From: Rossellomorea pakistanensis
GTDB lineage: Bacteria > Bacillota > Bacilli > Bacillales > Bacillaceae_B
Direction: 5' to 3'
Length of the DNA stretch: 64,000 bases
Assembly: GCF_016908495.1 (NCBI RefSeq)
Contig: NZ_JAFBDZ010000006.1
Span: forward strand, 124,001-188,000
How positions within the stretch are numbered: position 1 is the first letter of the stretch; the number at the start of each line of letters is the position of its first letter. This document shows, piece after piece, positions 53,583-62,657 of this stretch. The notes under the pieces are model-generated. The model was not told the origin of the DNA. It was given only the letters and a program-made list of their open reading frames with translations, and made no database searches. The position numbers were made by a program, and so were the translations under genes.

Positions 53583-53756
53583 ATGAACTTAACTAAATGG
53601 ATTGAATATTCAGATGGTCTATTGAAAGTAAAAGTGGAAGAAGAAGTTTGGATGAATACTGTCATTGCTTAAGCATTAAATGAGGCGAAAACCTTGAATG
53701 TCAGTGGGGAAGTTATTTTCGAAGGTGAAAGAGCTAACAAGAGGACAGAGCATTGA
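53583..53756 (+). pseudogene. Short broken ORF after the kinase
   Basis: From the ATG at 53583, 29 codons (MNLTKWIEYSDGLLKVKVEE...) run to TAA at 53670-53672. The same frame then stays open for 27 codons to TGA 53754-53756. A single C-to-T change (CAA to TAA) would explain the stop. I do not recognise it, and the ribosome site is weak. It does not match the glycosidase expected here. Confidence 0.3.
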
Positions 53757-53844
53757 TGCAAATATTCTTTAGTAAATCATTTCTTTAGCAGGCGCTTGAA
53801 TTGCTTTATCATTGAACTCTGCAAATCTATAATTCGTCATCGCT

Positions 53845-53887
53845 AAAGTGCTGATGAAAGAAAAGTCTTTCTGTCAGCACTTTATTC
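53845..53887 (+). terminator. Intrinsic terminator
   Basis: The stem aaagtgctga...tctttctgtcagcacttt ends in tttatt. It lies in an otherwise gene-free gap before the histidine kinase. Confidence 0.75.
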
Positions 53888-54026
53888 GTGTGAAATGATA
53901 TGTTACGAAAAAGGCTATTCTGCTTGCCTAAAATATTCATAGTACAAAATATCCCTATCCTTCATTTATATATAGACTAGGATAGGGTAAAATGTATCTA
54001 GATTAATATTTCTAGAGGGAGTTGCT

Positions 54027-56534
54027 ATGCAGAACTCATCAATCGTAAACATTCAATTATCTGAAATACCTTACCCTACTGTTTTACTAAACGACAAATT
54101 CCAGGTCATCGAAAGTAATGAGAGCTGGATTGAGTTGAATAATCACCATAAAGACCTTTTTTCTATCTTGGTACATCAACATAAGGAAAGCATTCTAAGT
54201 TTAAATGAGTACCAAAACACAATATCTGTTGATCAAACCTTATTACAAATTAAAACAATGAAAAAAACACCAGGCAACAGAATTGTTTATATTATTCCAT
54301 TAATCTCATCGATTTCATCTAATAATGAACTCGAATCTACATCCGCTAAAGATCCTAATTTAAGTAAAATGGATCCTTTATCTAAGGCGGCTATATATGA
54401 ATCACTTATTGTGAATTCGCCGACGTATGTGTGTGTCATTGATGATAACAAAGAAGTTTTAGAGATTAATCCTTCCTTTAGAGAAAAGTTTCAGCTGAAC
54501 CATGAATTCATTGGTGCCAAGTTCTTAGATCACCCTCTGTTTATCCATACTTCGTTCTCCTCTCTTATTCAAGAAGGGTTTAACGGAAGGAGCATCTCTG
54601 GAATAGAAGAAACATTTCCGCTTCCTGAAGGTGGTGAATGTACACTAAGCATTACGGTTTCACCTGCTAACTACGATGAAAATGGTAGTATTCGAACACT
54701 AGGTCTTATTATGCACGATATCACAGACAAAAAGAAGTTTGAAAAAGAGTTATTATCTCTTAAGGTTGAGCTTGAGACCACCCTTAAAATGCAAAAAACG
54801 ATTACTTATAAATTCATCAAACAAGGCGATGATTTTAGGATCACAATGGCTGCCGGTGATTTGCTACAGAAGATGAAAGATCAAACAGATTCAATCGTTG
54901 GGAAACCGATCCAGGAAGTGTTTGATGCAAACCATTTTGGAAAGCGATTCCCTATCCTGCAAAAAGTTTGGGAAACAGGGATGGAAATGACTTATGAAGG
55001 TGTGAACCGTCATATGGCATACATCGCTTCAGTAGTACCAGTCATAAAAGAAGGCAATGTTATTGAGATTATTTGTTCTATTACCGATGTTTCTCTGTTA
55101 AAAGATGCCCAAAAGAAACTAGAAGAAAAAGAACAAAAGTACCGATCGATTGTAAATTATAACCCAGACAATATCTTCTTCATTGATACGAATGGAATTG
55201 TCCAAGAGGTTAACCCAACTGTAAAAGAACAGATGAGAATGGTGGTGCCAAAAGAAATAATTGGACAGCATTTTAGCTCGTTTATAGCTGAAGGCTATAC
55301 AGATGAAGCTCTCTATTATTTTGAAGAATCTCTTAAAGGGGAACCGCAAAGATATCATACTGTCATGAACAATGCAGATCAATCATTAAGCCATATTTCT
55401 GTTTCCAATATACCCGTCCGAATTAATGGAGAAGTTATCGGAATCTATTTAGTAGGAAGGGATATCACAGAGAAAACAAAGATAGAAGAAGAGTTAATCG
55501 AAGCCAAGGAGTTGCTTGAAGCTTATTTTGAACATGCTGGTGATGGCATTGCTTTATTAGATCCAGAGGGAAATGTTTTGAAGGTAAATCATCACTTTGA
55601 AAGAATGTTTGGTTTTTCAAAGGAGGAAGTTACTGGGCAACATATTACACTCATCCATAAAAGGGATCAGGTTCACCAATTTAAACAGAATTTAAAAGCG
55701 GTAAAGCAAGGGAAAAGGATAAAGGATTTTGAAACAGTTCGCTACCGAAAAGACAAAACACCAGTTTATATATCCTTTAACTTGAATCCAATTTTAAATG
55801 AAAAGGGCAACTTAATGGGGATTTCCGCCATTATCCGTGACCTATCTGAGAAAAAGAAAAACGAAGATTTATTAAAGAAATCGGAACAGCTCGCAATGAT
55901 TGGTCAGCTTGCAGCAGGTGTAGCCCATGAAATTCGAAATCCATTGACCACATTAAAAGGATTTCTTCAATTAATCAAAGAGCAGGTAGATGATGATTTT
56001 TATCTTGAAGTTATTCAAGGTGAGATAGAACGAATTGAAATTATCACGAATGAGTTTTTGGCTTTAGCAAAGCCTAGAGCTGTACATTACACCTCAAATT
56101 CCTTGACAACCCTTCTGACGAACTCTGTTGAATTCATCAAAATAGAGTGTTTAAAACAAGGGGTAGACGTGAAATTTTCAGTTAAAGAAGCAATAATCTA
56201 CTGTGATCCTAATGAAATTAAGCAAGTCATTCTGAATGTCATGAAAAATGCGCTAGAGGCAATGCCAAAAGGTGGCTTATTAGAAGTGATATTAGAAAAG
56301 AATGACCAATTTGCAAAGCTAATCATTCAAGATACAGGTGATGGAATCTCGCCAGAAAGAATGAAACATCTAGGAGAACCATTCTACAGTACGAAAGAAA
56401 AAGGAACTGGCCTAGGATTAATGATCTGTCAAAAAATTATTAAGGAACATCAAGGGGCCATCACAATCAACAGTAAAATTAATCAAGGTACAAGAGTGGA
56501 AATTAGCCTTCCGTTAGCACAAAATCCAAAATAA
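54027..56534 (+). CDS. Soluble multi-PAS sensor histidine kinase
   Basis: This 835-residue kinase has no membrane segment. It carries four to five PAS domains (roughly 10-90, 125-240, 260-355, 370-485 and 490-610). HisKA follows with H634 in 'GVAHEIRNPLTTLKGF', then HATPase_c with N box 'NVMKNALEAMPKGG', G1 'DTGDGIS' and G2 'GTGLGLMICQ'. This resembles Bacillus phosphorelay kinases (KinA/KinE type) that feed Spo0F. No response regulator is adjacent, consistent with an orphan phosphorelay kinase. The signal is unknown. A ribosome site (agagggag) precedes the ATG. Confidence 0.92.
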   Translation: MQNSSIVNIQLSEIPYPTVLLNDKFQVIESNESWIELNNHHKDLFSILVHQHKESILSLNEYQNTISVDQTLLQIKTMKKTPGNRIVYIIPLISSISSNNELESTSAKDPNLSKMDPLSKAAIYESLIVNSPTYVCVIDDNKEVLEINPSFREKFQLNHEFIGAKFLDHPLFIHTSFSSLIQEGFNGRSISGIEETFPLPEGGECTLSITVSPANYDENGSIRTLGLIMHDITDKKKFEKELLSLKVELETTLKMQKTITYKFIKQGDDFRITMAAGDLLQKMKDQTDSIVGKPIQEVFDANHFGKRFPILQKVWETGMEMTYEGVNRHMAYIASVVPVIKEGNVIEIICSITDVSLLKDAQKKLEEKEQKYRSIVNYNPDNIFFIDTNGIVQEVNPTVKEQMRMVVPKEIIGQHFSSFIAEGYTDEALYYFEESLKGEPQRYHTVMNNADQSLSHISVSNIPVRINGEVIGIYLVGRDITEKTKIEEELIEAKELLEAYFEHAGDGIALLDPEGNVLKVNHHFERMFGFSKEEVTGQHITLIHKRDQVHQFKQNLKAVKQGKRIKDFETVRYRKDKTPVYISFNLNPILNEKGNLMGISAIIRDLSEKKKNEDLLKKSEQLAMIGQLAAGVAHEIRNPLTTLKGFLQLIKEQVDDDFYLEVIQGEIERIEIITNEFLALAKPRAVHYTSNSLTTLLTNSVEFIKIECLKQGVDVKFSVKEAIIYCDPNEIKQVILNVMKNALEAMPKGGLLEVILEKNDQFAKLIIQDTGDGISPERMKHLGEPFYSTKEKGTGLGLMICQKIIKEHQGAITINSKINQGTRVEISLPLAQNPK

Positions 56535-56550
56535 AGAGATATTATATGTT

Positions 56551-56592
56551 AAGGCTCTGCTCCTTTGTTATTTGGGAGTAGGGCTTTTTTAG
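56551..56592 (+). terminator. Terminator of the histidine kinase
   Basis: The stem aaggctctgctcc / gggagtagggctt with a 10-nt loop is followed by six T. Confidence 0.85.
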
Positions 56593-57118
56593 TTTAATTT
56601 AGTATCTGGTGCAATTATTAGGCTTAGTTTAGGCTAGAAAAAGCAGGGAATCGACGCATAAAAGTGAGAGTTTTCCTCCAAAAAAGGTGAGTTAAGCACA
56701 TAAAGAGTATCGACTATATCTCCCTCTAATCCGTAACCCACTCATTATTATATATTTCAATACATTAACTGTTCTATCGGATATTCCTTCAAACCAGAAC
56801 CCCTTCTTCTTCGACATATACAATGGAAATCATCAGTATTAGATGTGAAAATATGTCTTTATTTTCCGGGAAATGATAGTTTCTGTTGAATAAACCGAAA
56901 AATTTTAGAATAGTTAAATGTTCAACAAATAAAAACAGGGAATTCCTGAGTTCACCTGATAAGGATACTAAAACAAAAAGCTCATTGTCCAACAACTTTG
57001 ATTCTAGTTTTGTATGGTGGATATGAGCTTCTAAATATATTTCTATCATTAGGGGAAGCGATGTTACCTATTGCTCCATCTATTAATCGATTGATTTCGA
57101 AGAAGGAAATACAGATCT
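56593..57118. other. Intergenic region without a supported gene
   Basis: These roughly 530 AT-rich bases contain no convincing gene. An 86-codon open frame on the reverse strand (56789-57049) lacks a ribosome site and family resemblance. Confidence 0.4.
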
Positions 57119-57253
57119 TTATTCAGCCTTGCTAAGTCTTTTTTTCTCAAGGCGTTCTTCAATTCTTTCCATTGCTGCACGATCCTTCAGGAGCTGACGT
57201 TTATTTTCTGACACAAGCTCGGCAAGAGAGCGTCTTTTTGGATTTCTCAACAT
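57119..57253 (-). CDS. fbpB: FbpB-like small basic protein
   Basis: This 44-residue ORF starts 'MLRNPKRRSLAELVSENKRQ' and ends in a charged helix. This matches the FbpB family (Fur-regulated basic proteins), whose common pattern is R-rich followed by S-[FL]-x-E-L-V-x-x-N-K. In B. subtilis, FbpB helps the FsrA small RNA repress iron-rich proteins under iron limitation. The start at 57253 follows aaggaaggtg with good spacing. The divergent siderophore-type hydroxylase gene supports an iron context. No convincing Fur box was found by eye. Confidence 0.75.
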   Translation of the reverse strand: MLRNPKRRSLAELVSENKRQLLKDRAAMERIEERLEKKRLSKAE

Positions 57254-57614
57254 TCATATCACCTTCCTTTAATTAGATTTTAACAGTTATTATGATATGA
57301 AAAACGTCTTAATTGTTACAACTTTTAGAAAATTTAATTATTTTTTTGGGGCATGGCAGAATTAAGTGGCTTAACAAAGGTTGTGTTCAGTGAAAGTCAA
57401 TCGTTAATTTTATTCCAAAATAAATAAGAATTAATAATATTTTAGTGAGTAGACGGGTAGAGCTTATATGAAAGGGGAGGGCATTTTTTTTAGGAAGGTC
57501 GATTACGAATAAAGGAAATGGGTATATTGTTTACAAAAATAATTTGTGGTTGAAGAAAAAGTACATCATTTAATAAATGCTCCCTTATTATGATGAGAAA
57601 AGAGAGTGAAGAAG
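57254..57614. other. Divergent region between fbpB and the hydroxylase gene
   Basis: These 360 AT-rich bases should hold two divergent promoters. Partial matches to a Fur box (ttattatgat at 57286-57295 and 57585-57594) occur near each gene, but neither reaches the full inverted repeat. I see no gene. Confidence 0.35.
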
Positions 57615-58934
57615 GTGAGAAAAAAAGAACTATTAGATGTCATTGGTATTGGGATAGGACCTTATAATTTGAGTTTGGCGGCATTAATAGAAGAAAAAAC
57701 CGATTTAAACGCGAAATTTTTTGATCAAACATCACAATTTGAATGGCATCCAGGAATGCTGATTGATTTGACTGATTTACAGGTTCCATTTATTGCTGAT
57801 CTTGTTACATTTGCTAATCCCAAAAGTCAATATAGCTTTTTAAACTATTTACATAGTCAAAACCGGATGTATCAGTTTTTCTTTTTTCATAGATTAGAGA
57901 TCCCGCGCCAAGAGTACAATCATTATGCGCAATGGGTTGTGGAGCAGTTATCATCTTGTTATTTTGACTATGAAGTGATAGATGTGATGGAAGAAGGTAA
58001 TTGTTACAAAGTAGTCGTACGTGACAATGGTACACATAAAGTAACCGAATATTACAGTCGTCATGTGGTATTAGGTACTGGGACTAAACCACTTGTATTA
58101 GAAGGAATGTCAGGATTGCCACAAGAAGATGTTCACCATACAAGTCATTATCTTTTTCATAAAGACACGACAGTAAAAGGTTCTGTGATTACCATCATTG
58201 GTTCTGGTCAGAGTGCTGCAGAAGTATTTTATGATTTATTAAAAGAGCAGGATAAGCATGAATATCATCTTACTTGGCTGACACGTTCAGAGGGAATTCT
58301 TCAATTGGAGTCTTCTAAGCTCGGCCAGGAGTTCTTTGCCCCTGATTATATTGATTATTTCCATCAATTAAGCTTCAATCAAAGGATTGCCGCTTTAGAT
58401 ACACTGGACCATCTTCGAAATGGAATTGATCCAGTGACATTAAACAATATTTATAACATTTTATATAATCGTTCAATAGGGGATAAAAAAGACAACATTA
58501 CCATCCAGCCTTTAACGGAAATCGAAGAAATCTTCAAAATAGAAGAGGGATATTCCTTAAAATGTCGTCAATGGCAGGTGGAACAATCTTTTCAATATGA
58601 GAGTGATAAAGTAATTTTAGCGACAGGGTATATACCGAATATTCCGTCTTGGTTTAATAACCGTTTTGGTGAAAAAATTCAATGGGAAGATGAGAAGAGA
58701 TTTAAGGTTTCTCGAGACTATAAGCTTGTTTATAAAGACGAAAAAGAACATTCTCGTTCCCATCATTTTTACACCTTAAAAAATCTTGAGCATTCCCATG
58801 GAGCAGGGGCAACTAATTTAGGTTTAGCAGTGGATAGGAATATTCAGGTGATTAATGATATCGCCCGAGAAGAGGTGTACCCGCTTCAGAGAAATACGAT
58901 ATTCTCTCAATTTACAATGGACCAAGATTCTTAA
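57615..58934 (+). CDS. SidA/IucD-type L-lysine/L-ornithine N-hydroxylase
   Basis: This flavoprotein of about 439 residues has an FAD motif 'GIGIGPYNLSLAAL' near its N-terminus and an NADPH motif 'IIGSGQSAAEVFYDLL' in the middle (about 195-210). The third family motif is 'LATGYIPNIP' and the C-terminus includes 'THGAGATNLGLAV'-like sequence. These enzymes hydroxylate the side-chain amine of lysine or ornithine in hydroxamate siderophore synthesis. No other siderophore genes are in the window. GTG 57615 has aaagagag 8 nt upstream; GTG 57606 is in frame but badly placed. Confidence 0.9.
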   Translation: MRKKELLDVIGIGIGPYNLSLAALIEEKTDLNAKFFDQTSQFEWHPGMLIDLTDLQVPFIADLVTFANPKSQYSFLNYLHSQNRMYQFFFFHRLEIPRQEYNHYAQWVVEQLSSCYFDYEVIDVMEEGNCYKVVVRDNGTHKVTEYYSRHVVLGTGTKPLVLEGMSGLPQEDVHHTSHYLFHKDTTVKGSVITIIGSGQSAAEVFYDLLKEQDKHEYHLTWLTRSEGILQLESSKLGQEFFAPDYIDYFHQLSFNQRIAALDTLDHLRNGIDPVTLNNIYNILYNRSIGDKKDNITIQPLTEIEEIFKIEEGYSLKCRQWQVEQSFQYESDKVILATGYIPNIPSWFNNRFGEKIQWEDEKRFKVSRDYKLVYKDEKEHSRSHHFYTLKNLEHSHGAGATNLGLAVDRNIQVINDIAREEVYPLQRNTIFSQFTMDQDS

Positions 58935-59004
58935 ATGTTTTACTTCCAATCAAACGGGAATAAGTAGATTAGATTGATTCATCAAAAAAAGGAGATGACG
59001 AGTC

Positions 59005-59517
59005 ATGGCTAAAATTGCCTGTCTAATTACAACGATGTTTGAGGATAAAGAGTATACGGAACCTGCAAAGGCATTTAGGGAAGCTGGCCATAAAGTTGTG
59101 ACCATTGAGAAAGAAGAAGGGAATAAGGTGGAAGGAAAACAAGGTGTAGCCACTGTTTCAGTCGATGCCGGGATTGATCATGTTCTCCCTGGTGATTTCG
59201 ATGCACTGTTTCTACCTGGAGGGTTTTCTCCAGACATCTTAAGAGCGGATGATCGTTTTGTGAAGTTCGCTAAGCATTTTATGGATAATAACAAGCCCGT
59301 ATTCGCCATCTGTCATGGTCCGCAGATTCTCATTACAGCTAAAACATTAGAGGGTCGAACAGCAACAGGCTATCAATCTATTAGAGTTGATATGGAATAT
59401 GCAGGTGTGAATTATCGAGATGAGGAAGTTGTTATATGTGGGAATCAGCTTGTCACAAGCAGGCAGCCTGATGATATTCCAGCTTTTACGAGAGAATCAC
59501 TTAATTTATTGAAATAA
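59005..59517 (+). CDS. yfkM: PfpI/DJ-1 family protein (YfkM, general stress protein 18 type)
   Basis: This 170-residue class I glutamine-amidotransferase-fold protein has the nucleophile C103-H104 in 'FAICHGPQIL', 'LFLPGGFSPD' and an acidic partner near the N-terminus ('TMFEDKEYTEP'). Homologues act as glyoxalases, deglycases or peptidases, and YfkM is a general stress protein. The ribosome site is aaaggaga. Neighbouring yfkK and other yfk-type genes support orthology to yfkM. A terminator follows. Confidence 0.88.
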   Translation: MAKIACLITTMFEDKEYTEPAKAFREAGHKVVTIEKEEGNKVEGKQGVATVSVDAGIDHVLPGDFDALFLPGGFSPDILRADDRFVKFAKHFMDNNKPVFAICHGPQILITAKTLEGRTATGYQSIRVDMEYAGVNYRDEEVVICGNQLVTSRQPDDIPAFTRESLNLLK

Positions 59518-59523
59518 TTAGGG

Positions 59524-59570
59524 GGCAACTCCCTTAACGTTAATACTTTATCGTGAGGGAGTTGCCTTTT
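59524..59570 (+). terminator. Terminator of yfkM
   Basis: The stem ggcaactccct / agggagttgcc is followed by tttta. Confidence 0.8.
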
Positions 59571-59620
59571 ATAAATATGTCCCGTATTGTCGATCGTTGT
59601 CGAGAAATTGTAGGGGGAAG

Positions 59621-59660
59621 AAAGTTGAAAATAGAACACTAGAAGTTGATCATAAACGCT
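59621..59660. repeat. Dispersed 'aagttgaaaata' repeat
   Basis: This stretch contains agttgaaaatagaac and agaagttgatc, resembling the triple repeat at 38858-38925. It is short and probably one of a dispersed family. Confidence 0.4.
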
Positions 59661-59756
59661 TTCATTCTTCCGACATGGCTAGTAAAATACCAGTGTTCAG
59701 GGGGAATTTTAAGAAAAAAGTTTTAAATCAATAATTTCAACCTATCCCCTAAAAAA

Positions 59757-59783
59757 AGAGTGATCCACATAATAGATCACTCT
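59757..59783. terminator. Terminator of yfkK
   Basis: The stem agagtgatc / gatcactct lies just after the yfkK stop; on the reverse strand it is followed by seven T. Confidence 0.85.
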
Positions 59784-59790
59784 CTCGACT

Positions 59791-60018
59791 TTATTGTTTT
59801 CTACGCAATTGTCCTAGTTCTTCAACGATTGCTTGCATTTCACTTGGGCTAAAGCGATCTTTTCTGTCAACCATTTCGTAAATATCCTTTAATTCTTCAT
59901 ACATTTCACTGTCAAAATGGTTTGGTTTGATGGCTCCCACATTCGCCATACGCAGCTTTTGCTTGATTTGGTCGATCATATATTCTACATTTTCAGGTGA
60001 TTTCTTTGTCAAATCCAC
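59791..60018 (-). CDS. yfkK: YfkK (UPF0435/DUF1128)
   Basis: This 75-residue helical protein includes 'NVEYMIDQIKQKLRMANVGA' and 'YEELKDIYEMVDRKDRFSPS', the DUF1128 signature. Function is unknown. Its position near yfkM and other yfk-type genes reflects conserved synteny with B. subtilis. It is transcribed opposite to its neighbours. The GTG or ATG choice at 60018 fits the family N-terminus MDLTKKS. Confidence 0.88.
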   Translation of the reverse strand: MDLTKKSPENVEYMIDQIKQKLRMANVGAIKPNHFDSEMYEELKDIYEMVDRKDRFSPSEMQAIVEELGQLRRKQ

Positions 60019-60225
60019 AGTCGTTCATCCTTTCGCACACAATAGATAATGTAATCTTTTCATTAATCTAACAGGTTGTCAACAGGATTTAAAATGACAG
60101 ATGTTTGCTTCAATCTTTATTAATTTTCCCTAAAATGTTTTACAATAGAAAAGAAAGGTAAAATAATAATACTTCCTATATTTAAGGAAATCCTATTTTG
60201 AGCGTAGCAAACGAATTTTATTGAA

Positions 60226-60427
60226 AGGCTCTTTTCTAAAAGTTTGTTGCTTTTAACACTATTGAAAACGAAGAGTGGATTGGAGCGGAAGGCACTTGAC
60301 TCCTGCGGGATGCAGAGGAAAAGTCGAGGAGGCTTGACTTCCTCCCCGCGGAAAGTAAGTGCCTGTAGCGGAAAGGAACGGTCAAATGTTTATTCTCAAG
60401 AAACAACAATCTCTACGAAAAGAGCCT
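60226..60427. mobile_element. MITE-like palindromic element of Bacillaceae type
   Basis: Terminal inverted repeats aggctcttttc (60226-60236) and gaaaagagcct (60417-60427) bound about 200 bp. Inside are 'ggagcggaaggc', 'gactcctgcggga' and 'ccgcggaaag' stretches that I recall as a widely repeated Bacillaceae intergenic element. No transposase is encoded. A 66-codon open frame across it is not a gene. It lies upstream of the YtxH gene and may affect its expression. Confidence 0.7.
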
Positions 60428-60466
60428 ATGAAAAAAGAACATAACTTATAATCGGAGGTAAAGGCT

Positions 60467-60868
60467 ATGGGGAAGAATAAATTTTTTACAGGAGTTTTAA
60501 TTGGTGCAGCAGTTGGAGGTCTTGTCAGTTTATTGGACCGACAAACAAGGGAAGAAGTAGTAGAGATGACGAAAAGCTGTGGAACAGAGCTTTCCCGCTA
60601 TGCCAAGCATCCACAATTGGTTGTCGAGTCTTCGAAGGAAATTTATGAAAAGATTAGAACAACGGCGGGACAAATTGAGGAAGATGTCAAATTTATTAAC
60701 GACAAGATTGAAGATATTAGAGAAATCACTCCACAGGTAAAGGAAATCATTGATGAAACAAAGGATACCCTTCATACGTCTTCTGAAAATTACAAAGAAG
60801 TATTCACAGAAGAAGAAAGCCAGGAAGAGCTTAATCGTGTTGGGAGTGAACCGTTTAAGGGGTATTAA
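60467..60868 (+). CDS. YtxH domain protein
   Basis: This 133-residue protein has an N-terminal glycine-rich membrane segment ('FFTGVLIGAAVGGLVSLLD', about 6-24) and a long coiled-coil-like helical region. That is the YtxH/general stress architecture. The acidic C-terminus ends 'EPFKGY'. Function is unknown, probably envelope stress. A ggaggt site precedes it. The BrkB-like gene starts 15 nt after its stop, so the two form an operon. Confidence 0.85.
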   Translation: MGKNKFFTGVLIGAAVGGLVSLLDRQTREEVVEMTKSCGTELSRYAKHPQLVVESSKEIYEKIRTTAGQIEEDVKFINDKIEDIREITPQVKEIIDETKDTLHTSSENYKEVFTEEESQEELNRVGSEPFKGY

Positions 60869-60883
60869 TTATGAGGTGAGATG

Positions 60884-61732
60884 ATGACAAATGCCAAAGA
60901 GAACCACGGGGTCGGAGCCTTTTTTAAGAAGCTGATTCAGAAAATCATGGCTGCGGATCTACCAGGTTTAGCCGCACAACTTTCTTATTTCTTTCTATTG
61001 TCCCTTTTTCCGCTATTAATCTTTCTAGTCTCATTATTACCATATCTCCCGTTTTCTCAAGAGGATATCCTAAACGTGATTCGAGGTTTTGCACCTGGTG
61101 AGACGATCACCTTAATTGAAGGGACGTTAGAGGAGATCTTAGAAAATCGTAACGGCGGGATTTTGTCCTTTAGTATCATAGCCACTATATGGTCAGCTTC
61201 TAATGGGATGAATGCGATTGTAAAATCATTTAATCGTGCATATCAAGTCGAAGAGACCCGATCCTTTATCGTAATGAGATTAATGTCGATTGCTTTAACG
61301 ATTGCGATGATTTTTGTATTCGTCATTGCCCTTTTACTACCGGTCTTTGGGAAACAAATCGGCGTATTTTTATTTTCACAAGCCGGATTCTCTGAGCAGT
61401 TCTTAGCAATTTGGAATGGGCTTCGCTTTACCATAAGTCCAATCATCCTTTTTATTGTGTTTGTAGGACTTTACTTTTTTGCTCCAAGTAAAAAGATTAA
61501 ATGCTTAAGTGCTTTTCCAGGAGCGGTATTTGCAACATTCGGTTGGGTTTTTGTTTCACTTGCCTTTTCGTATTATGTTAGTAATTTCGGCAATTACTCT
61601 GCTACATATGGAAGTATAGGAGGAATTATCGTACTAATGATATGGTTCTATCTATCGGGAATCATCCTGATGATTGGCGGTCAAATTAATGCGATTGTTC
61701 ATATTAAAGATGATGATGGGGATTGTAAGTGA
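60884..61732 (+). CDS. YihY/BrkB-family membrane protein
   Basis: This protein of about 282 residues has six membrane helices and begins with an amphipathic 'LIQKIMAADLPGLAAQLSYF', the YihY/BrkB signature. 'SASNGMNAIVKSFNRAYQVEE' (one residue over quoting length in full) and 'GNYSATYGSIGGIIVLMIWF' are also typical. The family was once misannotated as RNase BN; its role is unknown. I chose the second ATG (60884) for spacing from gaggtgag; 60881 is also possible. It forms an operon with the YtxH gene. Confidence 0.88.
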   Translation: MTNAKENHGVGAFFKKLIQKIMAADLPGLAAQLSYFFLLSLFPLLIFLVSLLPYLPFSQEDILNVIRGFAPGETITLIEGTLEEILENRNGGILSFSIIATIWSASNGMNAIVKSFNRAYQVEETRSFIVMRLMSIALTIAMIFVFVIALLLPVFGKQIGVFLFSQAGFSEQFLAIWNGLRFTISPIILFIVFVGLYFFAPSKKIKCLSAFPGAVFATFGWVFVSLAFSYYVSNFGNYSATYGSIGGIIVLMIWFYLSGIILMIGGQINAIVHIKDDDGDCK

Positions 61733-61826
61733 ATAAAGCAGTATTCGTAAACCTTTTTGTTTTATTAGAAAAGGATGTTTTCTAATAAGATGGCTGTTTT
61801 TTAAGAAACCAACTAACTCCTTTTCA

Positions 61827-61858
61827 AAAAACAACAATTATTACGAAAAGAGTCAAAT
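61827..61858. repeat. Right-end fragment of the MITE-like element
   Basis: The stretch aacaacaattattacgaaaa gag closely resembles the right end of the element at 60226-60427 (aacaacaatctctacgaaaa gag). It looks like a decayed partial copy. The gap 61733-61972 holds no gene. Confidence 0.5.
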
Positions 61859-61972
61859 AAAAAGATCCCTTTGAGCAGCAGATGAATTTTGTCTGTTGTT
61901 TTTTATGTTAAAGGATAATTCTCTTCTGCATAGAATTATACAGTGAACCGTAATGGATGAAGAGGTGAATCT

Positions 61973-62299
61973 ATGAAAAGGAATCTCTATTTGATTTTAG
62001 CTGTACTCGGTGCTATTTGTCCCTACTATTACTTTATTCCGTTCATTTTTGAGAATGGTTTAGATGTTGAGCTTTTTGTCGATCAACTATTTGTAAATAA
62101 AATTTCTTCTTTCTTTGGAATGGATGTTATTGTATCAATGCTCGTGTTAATAGCCTTTGTGTTATTTGAAGGGAAACGTATAGGAATGAGAAATTTAGGG
62201 GTTTACATGATTGCGACAGTAACGGTTGGGGTTTCATTTGGTCTTCCGTTGTTTCTTTATTTTAGGGAAAGGTATGTGCAAAAGATAAATGGAATATAG
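61973..62299 (+). CDS. DUF2834 membrane protein
   Basis: This 108-residue protein has three membrane helices (about 5-24, 50-68 and 77-98). It shows the DUF2834 pattern 'LILAVLGAICPYYYFIPF' and 'SFFGMDVIVSMLVLIAFVLF', with a cytoplasmic basic tail. Function is unknown. A ribosome site (gaagaggtg) precedes the ATG. It stands alone. Confidence 0.8.
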   Translation: MKRNLYLILAVLGAICPYYYFIPFIFENGLDVELFVDQLFVNKISSFFGMDVIVSMLVLIAFVLFEGKRIGMRNLGVYMIATVTVGVSFGLPLFLYFRERYVQKINGI

Positions 62300-62657
62300 A
62301 TTTGATAGAATAATGGATAACAGTAAAAGCCAATGAAAGTTATTTCGTACAGGATAATGAAAGAACTAGAGATGTAGAGCTAGTCATTTTTTGTCCGGAA
62401 CCGCTACTAATTTGTCCGTAAAGCTAATTAATCTGTCCGATTTACCTGTTATATCGTCCGCTCGACAATAAAAGATAAAATTCGACCATAATTCAAAAAG
62501 GCTGACACTAATAAAGATGGTGTCAGCTCTATTGTGAGTTTATATAAATAGGTATCTAATGGAAGCCGTGTCTAGAGTGAGAAAAGTTCATATAGTGTAA
62601 TCCTTGTAATCCCTAGTTTTAAGCGGAAGAATTACTTAAAAGGAAATTTCCCTTCCA
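62300..62657. other. Gap with 'ttgtccg' direct repeats and a terminator
   Basis: Between 62385 and 62465 the word tgtccg (or cgtccg) occurs four times at roughly 20-28 nt spacing, between the DUF2834 and Spo0M-like genes. A terminator follows at 62501-62527. I see no gene. Confidence 0.4.
62501..62532 (-). terminator. Terminator of the Spo0M-like unit
   Basis: The stem gctgacac / gtgtcagc is followed on the reverse strand by cttttt. It lies 130 nt after the Spo0M-like stop. Confidence 0.65.

Noticed and set aside
56789..57049. 86-codon reverse ORF
   Set aside because: No ribosome site, AT-driven composition and no recognisable domain.
60244..60444. 66-codon ORF
   Set aside because: It lies inside the MITE-like element and shows no protein features.
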